Origin: Alphaproteobacteria bacterium UBA1254
GTDB lineage: Bacteria > Pseudomonadota > Alphaproteobacteria > RF32 > CAG-239
Direction: 5' to 3'
DNA: 32,755 nt
Assembly (NCBI GenBank): GCA_002308495.1
Contig: DBVW01000002.1
Span: 55,208-87,962 of the forward strand
Part shown: positions 14,130 through 22,243 of the stretch, piece by piece
How the letters are laid out: each line of letters begins with the position of its first letter
Position numbering within the stretch: the first letter of the stretch is position 1
Position numbers and translations under genes: made by a program
Notes under the pieces: generated by a model
The model's input: only the letters and a program-made list of their open reading frames with translations
The model's database searches: none
Told to the model about the DNA's origin: nothing

Positions 14130-14636
14130 ATGAGTAAAATGAAAACTCTTTGTGAGTATCTCGCCGAGGGCGATTACTCCGCTTTTTTAAGATTTGTGCA
14201 TAGTAACAATGTCCTCGGTGTCACAGAAGCCGATGAATGCGAATTCTACCGCAATGCCACCAAATGTTGGGCGAAAACCCTTCTCAACTGGCATGCGCCT
14301 TCTCAGTGCGTCGAGCGTGTCATTGTCACCTACCAGCCGGAAGACTTGCTATCTTTCCTTGACATCAAGTGGCACCTCTATCCGCAAACGCTCCTTTGGG
14401 CGTTTAATGAAGCGCCGACCGATGTCGCCGAGAAGGTCTTGAACGTTTTGCAAAGAAAGCCGGACAGAGATGTCGAAATGGCCATGCTCAAGCGAGGCGA
14501 ACTGGAACTCTTCAAGACCTGGCTTGATAAGTTTCATTCTCTTGATGAAGAATCTGAGGCTCTCATCAACGACGATGTCAATCTCTCAAGCCTCAAGAGC
14601 TATTACATTGACAGGATGATCCGAGAAAGTCTGTAG
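14130..14636 (+). CDS. unknown protein, first of two tandem paralogs, 168 aa
   Basis: I do not recognise the family. The frame is open from ATG 14100. I prefer 14130 (MSKMKTLCEYLAEGDYSAF) because its N-terminus then lines up with the next gene (MTRPYKTIKKLLEKKDFNAF). Neither start has a Shine-Dalgarno. The protein is soluble and probably all helical, with short repeats of charged and hydrophobic residues that could be ankyrin- or HEAT-like, though no consensus is clear. Conserved with the paralog are K-T-x6-D-x2-AFL-x-FV near the N-terminus, YR-x4 to 6-W-x-K-x-LL, W-x-F, and FK-x-WL-x-K near the C-terminus. Codon use is richer in C-ending codons (CTC, ACC, GCC) than its neighbours, including the paralog. 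It ends at a hairpin with stem CCCCGACT. Confidence 0.78.
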   Translation: MSKMKTLCEYLAEGDYSAFLRFVHSNNVLGVTEADECEFYRNATKCWAKTLLNWHAPSQCVERVIVTYQPEDLLSFLDIKWHLYPQTLLWAFNEAPTDVAEKVLNVLQRKPDRDVEMAMLKRGELELFKTWLDKFHSLDEESEALINDDVNLSSLKSYYIDRMIRESL

Positions 14637-14640
14637 TTTT

Positions 14641-14668
14641 ATCCCCGACTCCTTTTAAAGTCGGGGAT
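14641..14668 (+). terminator. hairpin after the first paralog, weak terminator
   Basis: Perfect 10-bp stem ATCCCCGACT (14641-14650) and AGTCGGGGAT (14659-14668). It is followed by AGTTTTAAAAC rather than a long T-run, so some read-through into the second paralog is likely. The stem shares CCCCGACT with the terminator at 15204. Confidence 0.7.
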
Positions 14669-14687
14669 AGTTTTAAAACTTAAACTT

Positions 14688-15197
14688 ATGACACGACCAT
14701 ATAAGACCATCAAAAAGCTTCTTGAAAAGAAAGACTTCAACGCCTTTTTAGAATTTGTTCGGACCGAATATATTTACGAACTTGAGGAAGGTGATGAAAA
14801 TCTGCTTTACCGTAAAGGACCTCTTAAATGGCAAAAAGAGCTGTTGCAAAGAATCCAGCCATATTCGAAATCAGAGCGACAGATTTTTAAAAACGGCAAC
14901 ATTGATATGATATTGATGTTGATCAGTCGTTACGACGTTTCCGAAAAAAATATGGTATGGGGGTTTGCCAATCTTGATTTGAAAAAACTCAGGATCATTG
15001 TGCGCAAAATGCCAGCCATCAAATCGGCAGCTTTTGAAAAAGCACTGATCAACCGTGTCAACGATGATCTTTTTAAAATTTGGCTTAAGAAAGTGCCTGA
15101 TTTGCAGCCTGCCTCCAAACAGTTTTTGAAACAGAGCTTTCGGTTTGAAAACCTTTGTTTGATCTACAATCGTTATTATCCCACACAGCCTCTTTAG
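14688..15197 (+). CDS. unknown protein, second of two tandem paralogs, 169 aa
   Basis: A diverged duplicate of the gene before it, of the same length and with the same order of conserved positions: KT..LLE..DFNAFLEFV, YRKGPLKWQKELL, MVWGFANLD, FKIWLKKVPDL and a C-terminal YNRYYP against SYYIDRM. It is more basic than the first paralog. No signal peptide or membrane segment is seen. The ATG has no Shine-Dalgarno and lies 19 bp after the hairpin of the first gene without an obvious promoter, so it is probably reached by read-through. Codon choice is AT-leaning, unlike the first copy, which suggests that the two have been evolving apart for long or arrived separately. A strong terminator follows. 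Function unknown. Confidence 0.8.
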   Translation: MTRPYKTIKKLLEKKDFNAFLEFVRTEYIYELEEGDENLLYRKGPLKWQKELLQRIQPYSKSERQIFKNGNIDMILMLISRYDVSEKNMVWGFANLDLKKLRIIVRKMPAIKSAAFEKALINRVNDDLFKIWLKKVPDLQPASKQFLKQSFRFENLCLIYNRYYPTQPL

Positions 15198-15203
15198 GCT
15201 TTT

Positions 15204-15237
15204 CCCCCGACTCGTCAAACAGTCGGGGACTTTTTTT
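15204..15237 (+). terminator. intrinsic terminator of the second paralog
   Basis: Stem CCCCGACT (15205-15212) and AGTCGGGG (15221-15228), 8-nt loop, then AC and seven T (15231-15237). It has the same stem as the hairpin after the first paralog. Confidence 0.9.
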
Positions 15238-15287
15238 GCTTTATTTTTTCTTCTTTATATGTTACAAAATTTTCAAGGAGAAAAGGT

Positions 15288-15494
15288 ATGTCTCAAAATC
15301 TTGAAGAACGTTTGATTGATATTGAAATGATATTGACCGAGCAACAACGTATGCTCGACGATTTAAATGATATCATTATAAAACAAGGAAAAGAAATTGA
15401 TACTTTAAAAAAAGAGAACGCGCTCTTAAAAAACCTTATCGAGCGCGAAACCGTTAAACCTCTGTCTGAAGAGACACCTCCCCCTCATTATTAA
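15288..15494 (+). CDS. slyX: SlyX family coiled-coil protein, 68 aa
   Basis: A short coiled-coil protein of unknown molecular role found across Proteobacteria. The whole sequence is one predicted helix with heptad-like hydrophobic spacing (LEERLIDIEMILTEQQRMLDDLNDII). It ends in Pro-Pro-Pro-His-Tyr, the family's characteristic C-terminal PPHY. Length (68) is typical. The Shine-Dalgarno AAGGAG lies well placed before ATG 15288. It is preceded by the terminator of the paralog pair and is convergent with the next gene, whose stop is only 10 bp away. No terminator is visible between them. Confidence 0.88.
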   Translation: MSQNLEERLIDIEMILTEQQRMLDDLNDIIIKQGKEIDTLKKENALLKNLIERETVKPLSEETPPPHY

Positions 15495-15504
15495 AAGTAT
15501 ATTT

Positions 15505-15798
15505 TTATCCTTTAAAGCCGCCTTGAATCACTTCTTGTGTTTCGGTTTCAATTTCTTCTGCTCCGTTTTGAATTGTTTCTTCCGTCTTATCGACTGCTTC
15601 ATCCATACCTCCTTGGACGGCATCTTTTGTCTTTTGATAACCCTCGCCAATCATTTCTTTTGTATTTGAAGTTATCTGCTCCGTCATTTCTTTCAGGCTT
15701 GAATCTTTATTTAACGATCCATCGTAAAAACCTACTCCCAGAAAATAAATTGCAATAATAATCAATGCGTAAAAAATATATTTTAAAATTGTTCCCAT
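15505..15798 (-). CDS. small membrane-anchored protein with amphipathic repeats, 97 aa
   Basis: I do not recognise a named family. The frame is open upstream to 15882, overlapping the end of mutL, but the ATG at 15798 has AAGGGGG about 9 nt upstream and begins a clean membrane anchor (MGTILKYIFYALIIIAIYFLGVGFY, about residues 4-24), so I use it. The remainder (about residues 30-97) is a soluble, acidic helical tail built of 11-residue-like repeats such as TKEMIGEGYQKTKDAVQ, DEAVDKTEETIQ and ETETQEVIQ, similar in feel to LEA or apolipoprotein helices. It starts 70 bp after mutL ends and may be the last gene of that operon. Membrane stress or periplasmic packing roles are only guesses. Confidence 0.72.
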   Translation of the reverse strand: MGTILKYIFYALIIIAIYFLGVGFYDGSLNKDSSLKEMTEQITSNTKEMIGEGYQKTKDAVQGGMDEAVDKTEETIQNGAEEIETETQEVIQGGFKG

Positions 15799-15868
15799 CG
15801 TAAAAAGCCCCCTTAAAAAACATTTAAATTCAAGGGAGAAAATAAGACTTATCTTTTTATTTTCAAGT

Positions 15869-17680
15869 TTAGCGGCGGGCAAAAAGTTTTTCTATATCCG
15901 TCAGTTTTAATTCAACGTAAGTCGGACGCCCGTGATTACATTGACCGGAATGCTGCGTTCTTTCCATATCACGTAAAAGTCTGTTCATTTCATCAATGTT
16001 AAGTTTGCGCCCTGCTCTGACAGAACCGTGGCATGCAATGGTTGCACATATATGATGAAGCTTTTCGGTCAATGAAAAAGAATTGCCCCATTCGCTTATT
16101 TCACCTGCCAAATCTTTAATCAGCTTTTTGATATCGGCGTCTGATATTAATGCCGGAATTTCGCGCACAACAATTGCCTGCGGGCCGAATTCTTCAATCA
16201 CAAGACCGAGCTTTTCAAAACTTGAAGCATTTTCCATCATACGCGCTTTTTCAGATATATTTAACTCAACAACAACGGGTATTAAAAGTATTTGCGTTGC
16301 AACTTTGTTTTCAGAAGCTAAATCAGATTTTAATTTTTCCATCACAATACGTTCATGCGCCGCATGCTGATCTATAATAATAATGCTATCCGGTGTCTGT
16401 GAAATAATGTATGTGTCATGAAATTGGGCTTTAGCGAATCCTAAAGGCGGCATCTCGTTTGCATCAAATGTTTCGTTTTGAGGGTTAAAATCTACTTTAA
16501 CGGAATAAGCATTTTCCAAATCAGGCAATATTTCAGCCTTAGAATAACGAGTATTTTGAAAAGTGTGCAATGTATTGGTAAAACGCATTTGATTTGACGG
16601 TTCACTTAATTTTGAACCTTTTTCGAATCCGATTTCTTCTTTGATAAACTGCTGTAAATCAAGAGTGTTTGCCGTTTTTTTATCACCCATTGAAAGGGCT
16701 TGACGAATCGCTCCGACAATAAGTGTTCTGATTAAATTTCCATCAAAAAAACGAACTTCTGCTTTTTGCGGATGAACATTTACATCAACATATTCCGGTG
16801 ACACATCAATAAAAAGAGCAACCATCGGATATCGGTTCGAAGCTAAAACATCTTGATATGCACCTTTAATAGCCCCTAAAAGAAGTTTGTCTCTTACCGG
16901 ACGATTGTTAACGAATAAATATTCCGAAAGTGAATTTGATTTGTTAAGCGTCGGCAGGCTGACATAGCCCGAAACACACGCATAATCACGCGATACGTTA
17001 ATCATTAAAGAATTTTCTTTAAATTCTTTACCCATGACCTCACCCAAGCGTTTCAAACGTGCATCGAAAAACTCACCTTGACATGCATTTAAAGATATTT
17101 TTTGCTTATTATTGTTACTTAAATAAAAAGAAACATTCGGATTTGCCATGGCAATACGCTCAAGCATATCCACACAATTCCCAAGCTCAGAAACATCTGT
17201 TTTTAAAAACTTCAACCTTGCCGGTACATTATAAAACAAATCACGCACTTCAATGCGCGTCCCTAAAGAAATCGGCGCCGGCATAACGGCTGATTTTTTG
17301 CCGTTTTTAACCTCTATTTGATATCCCTCATTGCTGTTTTTTTCCCGACTCATAATGCAAAGTTTTGAAACAGCTCCGACAGATGGTAATGCCTCTCCCC
17401 TAAACCCAAAATGTTTAATATGAAACAAATCATCATTTTCAAGTTTCGAAGTGGCGTGCCGTTCGACACATAAATTCAGCTCCTCTTTGCTCATGCCTTT
17501 ACCATTGTCGGAAACAATGATTAAGCTTTTGCCGCTGTCCGTTAAATCAACTTCTATTTTATCCGCACCGGCATCTAACGCGTTTTCAACCAATTCTTTA
17601 ACAACAGATGACGGACGTTCAATCACTTCTCCCGCAGCAATTTGGTTGATCAGATTATCCGGTAAGATACGTATAGACAT
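15869..17680 (-). CDS. mutL: DNA mismatch repair protein MutL
   Basis: Couples mismatch recognition by MutS to strand incision. The 603 residues comprise an N-terminal GHKL ATPase and a C-terminal dimerisation/endonuclease domain. The ATPase has INQIAAGEVIERPSSVVKEL with the catalytic Glu and Asn, then DNGKGM and ATSKL, then GFRGEAL. The C-terminal domain carries the complete endonuclease motif DQHA-x2-E-x4-E (DQHAAHERIVME, near residues 436-447), together with ACHGSVRAG and CNHGRP metal-site motifs. This is therefore the nicking type found in bacteria without MutH/Dam, unlike E. coli MutL. The start lies 1 bp after the pgi stop, with AAGGAA of the Shine-Dalgarno overlapping the end of pgi, so the two are coupled. 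Confidence 0.96.
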   Translation of the reverse strand: MSIRILPDNLINQIAAGEVIERPSSVVKELVENALDAGADKIEVDLTDSGKSLIIVSDNGKGMSKEELNLCVERHATSKLENDDLFHIKHFGFRGEALPSVGAVSKLCIMSREKNSNEGYQIEVKNGKKSAVMPAPISLGTRIEVRDLFYNVPARLKFLKTDVSELGNCVDMLERIAMANPNVSFYLSNNNKQKISLNACQGEFFDARLKRLGEVMGKEFKENSLMINVSRDYACVSGYVSLPTLNKSNSLSEYLFVNNRPVRDKLLLGAIKGAYQDVLASNRYPMVALFIDVSPEYVDVNVHPQKAEVRFFDGNLIRTLIVGAIRQALSMGDKKTANTLDLQQFIKEEIGFEKGSKLSEPSNQMRFTNTLHTFQNTRYSKAEILPDLENAYSVKVDFNPQNETFDANEMPPLGFAKAQFHDTYIISQTPDSIIIIDQHAAHERIVMEKLKSDLASENKVATQILLIPVVVELNISEKARMMENASSFEKLGLVIEEFGPQAIVVREIPALISDADIKKLIKDLAGEISEWGNSFSLTEKLHHICATIACHGSVRAGRKLNIDEMNRLLRDMERTQHSGQCNHGRPTYVELKLTDIEKLFARR

Positions 17681-17681
17681 T

Positions 17682-19328
17682 TTATTTCCTTAACAGTTTG
17701 ATTTTTTTAATCAGAGACATTGTTGAGCTGTCATGTTCAAGAGCAAAAGATTTCCCCTGTAATTCAGGTAAAATATTTAAAGCAAGTTGTTTGCCCAATT
17801 CAACCCCCATCTGATCAAACGAATTGATGTTCCAAATCGCACCCTGAACAAAAACTTTGTGTTCATAGAGAGCAATAATCTGCCCCAAAGAAAACGGATC
17901 TATTTTCTTTAAAAGCAATGTATTAGACGGTCTGTTTCCAGTAAAAGCTTTATATTTTTTCAACGTCTCGACTTCCTCATCAGACTTTCCTGCTTTTTTC
18001 AATTCATTGGCCGCTTCGGCAACTGTTTTGCCTTTCATTAAAGCTTCACCCTGAGCTAAAACATTGGATAATAAAATTTGATGATGATCTCCGATTTCAT
18101 TATGTGAAATGGCCGGCACAATAAAATCGACCGGGACAATATCCGTGCCTTGATGAAGCAATTGGAAGAAAGAATGCTGAACATTTGTTCCCGCGCCGCC
18201 GAAAATTGCCGGTCCTGTCGAATATTTTACGAAATTGCCGTCTTTATCCACTCCTTTTCCGTTGCTTTCCATATCAAGCTGCTGCAAATAAGACGGAAGA
18301 TATTTTAAATATTCGTCATAAGGCACAACACAATAACGATGAATGTTGAAAAAGTTATTATACCACAAACCTAACAAGCCCATAATAACGGGCATATTCT
18401 TATTCAAAGGCGCTGTTCTAAAATGCTCATCCATGGCGTATGCGCCTTCAAGTAATTTTTCAAAATTTTCAAAACCGATGGCAATCGCAATGATTAAGCC
18501 GATAGCAGACCATAGTGAATATCGACCGCCGACAAAGTTCCAAAACTCAAACATATTTTGAGGGTTGATACCGAATTCTTCAACTTTTTCTTTATTTGTT
18601 GAGAGTGCGACAAAATGTTTATCAACGGCATGCTCTCCTAAAGCATCTATAAGCCATTTGCGACAGGTTTTTGCGTTTGTTAAAGTTTCAATTGTCGTAA
18701 AAGTTTTTGAAGCAACTATAAATAATGTTGTTTCCGGGTCTAATTGTTTTAAAGTTTCCGTCACAGCCGTCCCGTCAATGTTTGAAATAAAATAACAATT
18801 AATCCCCTTCATCCAATAACGTTTCAAAGCTTCGCAAACCATAACCGGTCCTAAATCAGAACCACCGATGCCGATATTAACGATATTCGTCAGTTTTTTT
18901 CCTGTATAACCTTTAAATTCGCCATAACGGACAGCATCAGAAAAGGTCTTCATTTTTGAAAGCACTTCATTAATCTGAGGCATAACATTTTTGCCGTCGA
19001 CTTTTACAGCTTTTTTAGAACGATTTCTTAAAGCGGTGTGAAGGACAGCTCTGTTTTCGGTCGAGTTAATTTTTTTACCCGTAAACATTGCATCACGCTG
19101 TTCTTCAATTTTACGTTCTTTTGCCAAATTTAATAGTGCATCTAAGACATCCTCATCGAAACGGTTTTTTGAATAATCAAATGTTAAATCATTTAACTCT
19201 ATCGTGTATTTCTTCGCCCGAGTTTGATCTTTTTCAAATAGATCTCTCATATGCACTTTTTTAAAACGTTTATATTCCGCATTTAATTTTTTCCATGCTT
19301 TTGTGTTGTTTTTATCTGTATGAAACAT
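17682..19328 (-). CDS. pgi: glucose-6-phosphate isomerase
   Basis: Interconverts glucose-6-phosphate and fructose-6-phosphate, the entry from glycogen-derived glucose phosphate into glycolysis. The 548 residues fit the E. coli-type enzyme. Signatures seen are GIGGSDLGPVMVCEAL (sugar phosphate binding), FVGGRYSLWSAIGL, the catalytic-region QQLDMESNGK, and GGAGTNVQHSFFQLLHQGTD with the catalytic His. The C-terminal active-site Lys region is FDQMGVELGKQLA. The start at 19328 follows GGGAGA and overlaps the end of the M16 gene by 17 bp, so the gene belongs to the lspA-to-mutL string rather than standing alone. Placement after M16 peptidases rather than with glycolytic genes is a matter of genome layout, not function. 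Confidence 0.97.
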   Translation of the reverse strand: MFHTDKNNTKAWKKLNAEYKRFKKVHMRDLFEKDQTRAKKYTIELNDLTFDYSKNRFDEDVLDALLNLAKERKIEEQRDAMFTGKKINSTENRAVLHTALRNRSKKAVKVDGKNVMPQINEVLSKMKTFSDAVRYGEFKGYTGKKLTNIVNIGIGGSDLGPVMVCEALKRYWMKGINCYFISNIDGTAVTETLKQLDPETTLFIVASKTFTTIETLTNAKTCRKWLIDALGEHAVDKHFVALSTNKEKVEEFGINPQNMFEFWNFVGGRYSLWSAIGLIIAIAIGFENFEKLLEGAYAMDEHFRTAPLNKNMPVIMGLLGLWYNNFFNIHRYCVVPYDEYLKYLPSYLQQLDMESNGKGVDKDGNFVKYSTGPAIFGGAGTNVQHSFFQLLHQGTDIVPVDFIVPAISHNEIGDHHQILLSNVLAQGEALMKGKTVAEAANELKKAGKSDEEVETLKKYKAFTGNRPSNTLLLKKIDPFSLGQIIALYEHKVFVQGAIWNINSFDQMGVELGKQLALNILPELQGKSFALEHDSSTMSLIKKIKLLRK

Positions 19329-20727
19329 TTTGATTATTCTCCCAGTCGTTATTTCCTATTGTTAAAACAGATGGTTTGTTTTGAAAATATTTCTTTGCGG
19401 CAGCATTCACTTCTTCATAAGTCACTTTTTGAACATATGCGTTTCTGTTTTGCAAAAAATCAATACCGAGATTTTCTTTCTGCATATATGAAAGCATTGA
19501 CGCAATATCGGATATTGACTTAAATCTCAAGTTAAATGATGTCAGCATATTTTGTTTAATCGTTTCAAATTCCGAGACAGATACACCCTTCTTGCCCATC
19601 TTATGCCATTCATCAAAAAGGATTTTTTTCATTTGTTCATAATTTTGTTTTGATGTTGAAAACGAGCCGATTAAATGAGGTGCATCTTTTTGTGCATTGA
19701 GGTATGTATAAGCGCCGTATGTCAGCCCCTCTTTTTCACGGGCAATTATATTTAACCTTGAGGACAAGCCTGAACCTCCGAAAATTTCATTTGCCATGTA
19801 TAAAGCATAGAAATCCTCAGACAATCTTTCTGTTCCGGGGGCCAAGAAAAAACTAATCACCTGAGGCATCGAACGTTCAATGTTTTTTTCATCAAAAATA
19901 TAAATCGGATGAACTTTCTCTAAAATTTTGAAATTTGCCTTTTCTCTTAACGGTTCAAAGATGAAATTTAACATTTCAATCGCTTCCCTTTCAGAAATAT
20001 CACCCGCAATGACAATATGTAAATTATCTTTTCCGAAGCGTTCTCCTTTAAAGGCGACCAAATCCTGTTTTGAAATTTGTTTGACATCTTCTGTCTTTCC
20101 AAGCCCCAAACGCGCTTTAGGGTGCTCGCCGTAAAATTCTTCTTTAAGGGCTTGAACAAGAACTTTTTCCGGATTTTCTTTTTGAATTTTTATAGCTTCA
20201 AGAATTCGGGCTTTAACAAGTTCAATATCTTTCTGTTTAAATGACGGCTCGATTAAAACAGATTTTAAAAGCTTTTGTGCTATATTTAAATTTTGTTTCG
20301 GCGTTGTCATTGAAACGCTGAAAGTTTCGCCTGTTGTTCCAAAGGAAAGATCAATTCCGTTTGTTTCAAGCAAATCATGATATTTTTCATAATCATATTC
20401 TTCGCTTCCGAATGCCAATAAATCGGAAACCATATTTGATGTGCCGAGTTTTCCGAAATCGTCAAATTCATATCCCGCTTTATCAAAATAAAAGCTCATT
20501 GCAACAATCGGCGCACTATGTTCTTCCATTATCCATGTTTGAACGGCATTTTTGTTTTTTATTTCCAAAACTTCAGCGCTGAAGTTTTTTTCTTTTAAAG
20601 GCGAATTTAAAACAATCTTATCCGGTGAAAGCAATTTGTTTGAAGAACAAAACACATAAACGGCATATATGGCCAAAGCAATAAAAAACAGATTTAAAAA
20701 CGCAAGAATTTTCATTTTTCTAGTCAT
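19312..20727 (-). CDS. M16-family peptidase-like protein without the zinc motif
   Basis: A 471-residue M16 (pitrilysin/processing-peptidase) homologue, membrane-anchored or exported by an N-terminal hydrophobic stretch (about residues 6-27). I use ATG 20727. It follows AGGAG at 7 nt and overlaps the stop of the preceding gene, while the frame also opens at a TTG two codons earlier. Where an active M16 protein has HxxEH, this one has SNMVSDLLAFGSEEYDYEKYHDLLE, with no His pair, so it should be the non-catalytic partner of the gene before it. The later M16 segments are present, including EIFGGSGLSSRLNIIAREKEGLTYGAYTY, the substrate-groove region. Such alpha/beta-type M16 pairs are common in Proteobacteria. 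The substrate is unknown. Confidence 0.88.
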   Translation of the reverse strand: MTRKMKILAFLNLFFIALAIYAVYVFCSSNKLLSPDKIVLNSPLKEKNFSAEVLEIKNKNAVQTWIMEEHSAPIVAMSFYFDKAGYEFDDFGKLGTSNMVSDLLAFGSEEYDYEKYHDLLETNGIDLSFGTTGETFSVSMTTPKQNLNIAQKLLKSVLIEPSFKQKDIELVKARILEAIKIQKENPEKVLVQALKEEFYGEHPKARLGLGKTEDVKQISKQDLVAFKGERFGKDNLHIVIAGDISEREAIEMLNFIFEPLREKANFKILEKVHPIYIFDEKNIERSMPQVISFFLAPGTERLSEDFYALYMANEIFGGSGLSSRLNIIAREKEGLTYGAYTYLNAQKDAPHLIGSFSTSKQNYEQMKKILFDEWHKMGKKGVSVSEFETIKQNMLTSFNLRFKSISDIASMLSYMQKENLGIDFLQNRNAYVQKVTYEEVNAAAKKYFQNKPSVLTIGNNDWENNQNVSYR

Positions 20728-22069
20728 TTTCAATCTCCTGTTCGGGCGCCAAAATTGCCGTTACTTTTTTGGAATGTGCTAACATATTTTCGACCGCTTT
20801 TTTAACATCTTCAAGCGATACGTTTTCTATATTCGAGGCATAATTTTCTATTTCATCAAGACCTAAACCCAAAGAAGCGAGCGTTCCGATAATATAAGCT
20901 GCATCTTCCGGATTGTCTTTCACATAAATAAGTGTTGAAAGAATTTTTTTCTTTTCTTTTTTGATCGTTTCAGAATTTAATTTCAAAAGTGCCTGCGAAA
21001 TACTTGTTTCAAGCAATGACACATTTTCTTTTAAATCGCTGTTTTCCAATGGCAACATTGATACGGTAAATGTTCCGGAGCCTCGATATAAAATATCGAC
21101 ATCAGATCCGGCAGATAAAACCTTTTGCTTTTGAACAAGCTCTTTTTGAAAATACGAATTACCGCTTTCACCCAAATAATTTGAAAAAACGCTTAAAGCA
21201 AACGCCTCCTTTGCGTTTTCTAAAATTGACGGAATAATGTATGTGATTAATATTTTCGGACTTTCAATATGCGGCATCTCTTTATATATGGAAATATCGC
21301 TTTTTTCAAAGACAGTAAATGTCGTTTTTGATCTGCTTGCTTTTTGATCAGACTTAATATGACCGAAATATTTTTCGACCAACGGTTTAATTTCTTTCGG
21401 CGTTATATCTCCCGAAACAACCAAAACCGCATTTGAAGGTGAATAATATTTATGATAAAACATTAAGGCATCTTCTTTTGTCAGAGTATTTATTTCTTCT
21501 AACGTTCCTGAAATCGGGTGTTCGTACGGTGTGCCTTGCCATAAAATTTTATTCACCTCTTCCCCGAATTGTGTTTTTGAGTTATTTTTAACTCTTTGCT
21601 CTCGCTCCTGATAAACAACTTTTTGCTCATTTTGAAAAGCTTTATCATTAATTTGTAAATTTGCCATTCTATCGGCCTCTAAAGCCATAACCAATTCTAA
21701 TCTTGAAATGTCGGTAAGGGCATGATAAACCGTAAAATCTCTTGATGTAAATGCATTGTTTTCGACACCGTTAATCAGCATAATTTCATTAAACTTTGAA
21801 TTTGGAATTTGTGATGTTCCCCGAAACATTAAATGCTCAAGAAGATGTGCCAACCCTGACTTTCCGGGCATTTCATCCATGGCCCCCACTTTATACCATA
21901 ACATCAGCTTTGCAATCGGGGCTTTGTGATTTTCATTAACAATTACTCTTAATCCGTTATTTAAATAAAACTCCGTTGCATCAAAAAGCTTTGCTTGAAT
22001 TTCATGCGTTAAACAAAACACACAAAAGACAAGCAAATAAAAAACTTTATTCAATTTAAACTTGAACAT
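20720..22069 (-). CDS. M16-family zinc metallopeptidase, catalytic subunit
   Basis: A predicted periplasmic zinc peptidase of 449 residues. The frame reaches back to 22114, but that would overlap the lipoprotein gene. ATG 22069 lies one base after its stop codon and begins a normal signal peptide (MFKFKLNKVFYLLVFCVFCLTHEIQA). The inverted zinc motif HLLEH is at H75-E78-H79 within GLAHLLEHLMFRGT, with the distal Glu about 76 residues on in NEQKVVYQERE. The following gene supplies the inactive half, so the pair probably forms a heterodimer. The order lspA, DUF3035-type lipoprotein, M16, M16 is, from memory, a recurrent alphaproteobacterial neighbourhood. The natural substrate is not known. Confidence 0.92.
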   Translation of the reverse strand: MFKFKLNKVFYLLVFCVFCLTHEIQAKLFDATEFYLNNGLRVIVNENHKAPIAKLMLWYKVGAMDEMPGKSGLAHLLEHLMFRGTSQIPNSKFNEIMLINGVENNAFTSRDFTVYHALTDISRLELVMALEADRMANLQINDKAFQNEQKVVYQEREQRVKNNSKTQFGEEVNKILWQGTPYEHPISGTLEEINTLTKEDALMFYHKYYSPSNAVLVVSGDITPKEIKPLVEKYFGHIKSDQKASRSKTTFTVFEKSDISIYKEMPHIESPKILITYIIPSILENAKEAFALSVFSNYLGESGNSYFQKELVQKQKVLSAGSDVDILYRGSGTFTVSMLPLENSDLKENVSLLETSISQALLKLNSETIKKEKKKILSTLIYVKDNPEDAAYIIGTLASLGLGLDEIENYASNIENVSLEDVKKAVENMLAHSKKVTAILAPEQEIEND

Positions 22070-22070
22070 T

Positions 22071-22232
22071 TTACGGCAAATCATCAAAATCAGGCGGCAA
22101 GACGAGCGGTGCACGTGTTTCTATTTTTGTTTCATCGGGCGCACTTTTGTTTAAGCCAAACCATTTTTTTAATGTTGTGCAGCCGGTTAAAACAAAACTC
22201 AACATTAAAATTGTTGCAATTGTTTTTTTCAT
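22071..22232 (-). CDS. 53-aa lipoprotein, minimal DUF3035/BamF-like
   Basis: A very short lipoprotein read directly from the minus strand. The signal MKKTIATILMLSFVLTG precedes the lipidated Cys18 (lipobox LTGC), and the mature chain is only 36 residues. Its C-terminal part, PDETKIETRAPLVLPPDFDDLP, carries the DUF3035 signature PDE-x-x-x-x-x-RAPLxxPPDF seen in the alphaproteobacterial BAM-associated lipoprotein family (called BamF in Caulobacter). It is much shorter than usual, keeping little besides the signature. AGGAG lies 8 nt before the ATG. It lies between lspA, which would process its signal peptide, and the M16 gene, whose ATG follows after one base. Association with outer-membrane assembly is inferred from the family. 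Confidence 0.83.
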   Translation of the reverse strand: MKKTIATILMLSFVLTGCTTLKKWFGLNKSAPDETKIETRAPLVLPPDFDDLP

Positions 22233-22243
22233 GATTTGATCTC

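Noticed and set aside
22070..22114. Longer N-terminus for the catalytic M16 gene (start at 22114)
   Set aside because: It would overlap the lipoprotein gene by about 40 bp and would put a basic, cysteine-rich stretch before an otherwise normal signal peptide. ATG 22069 fits better.
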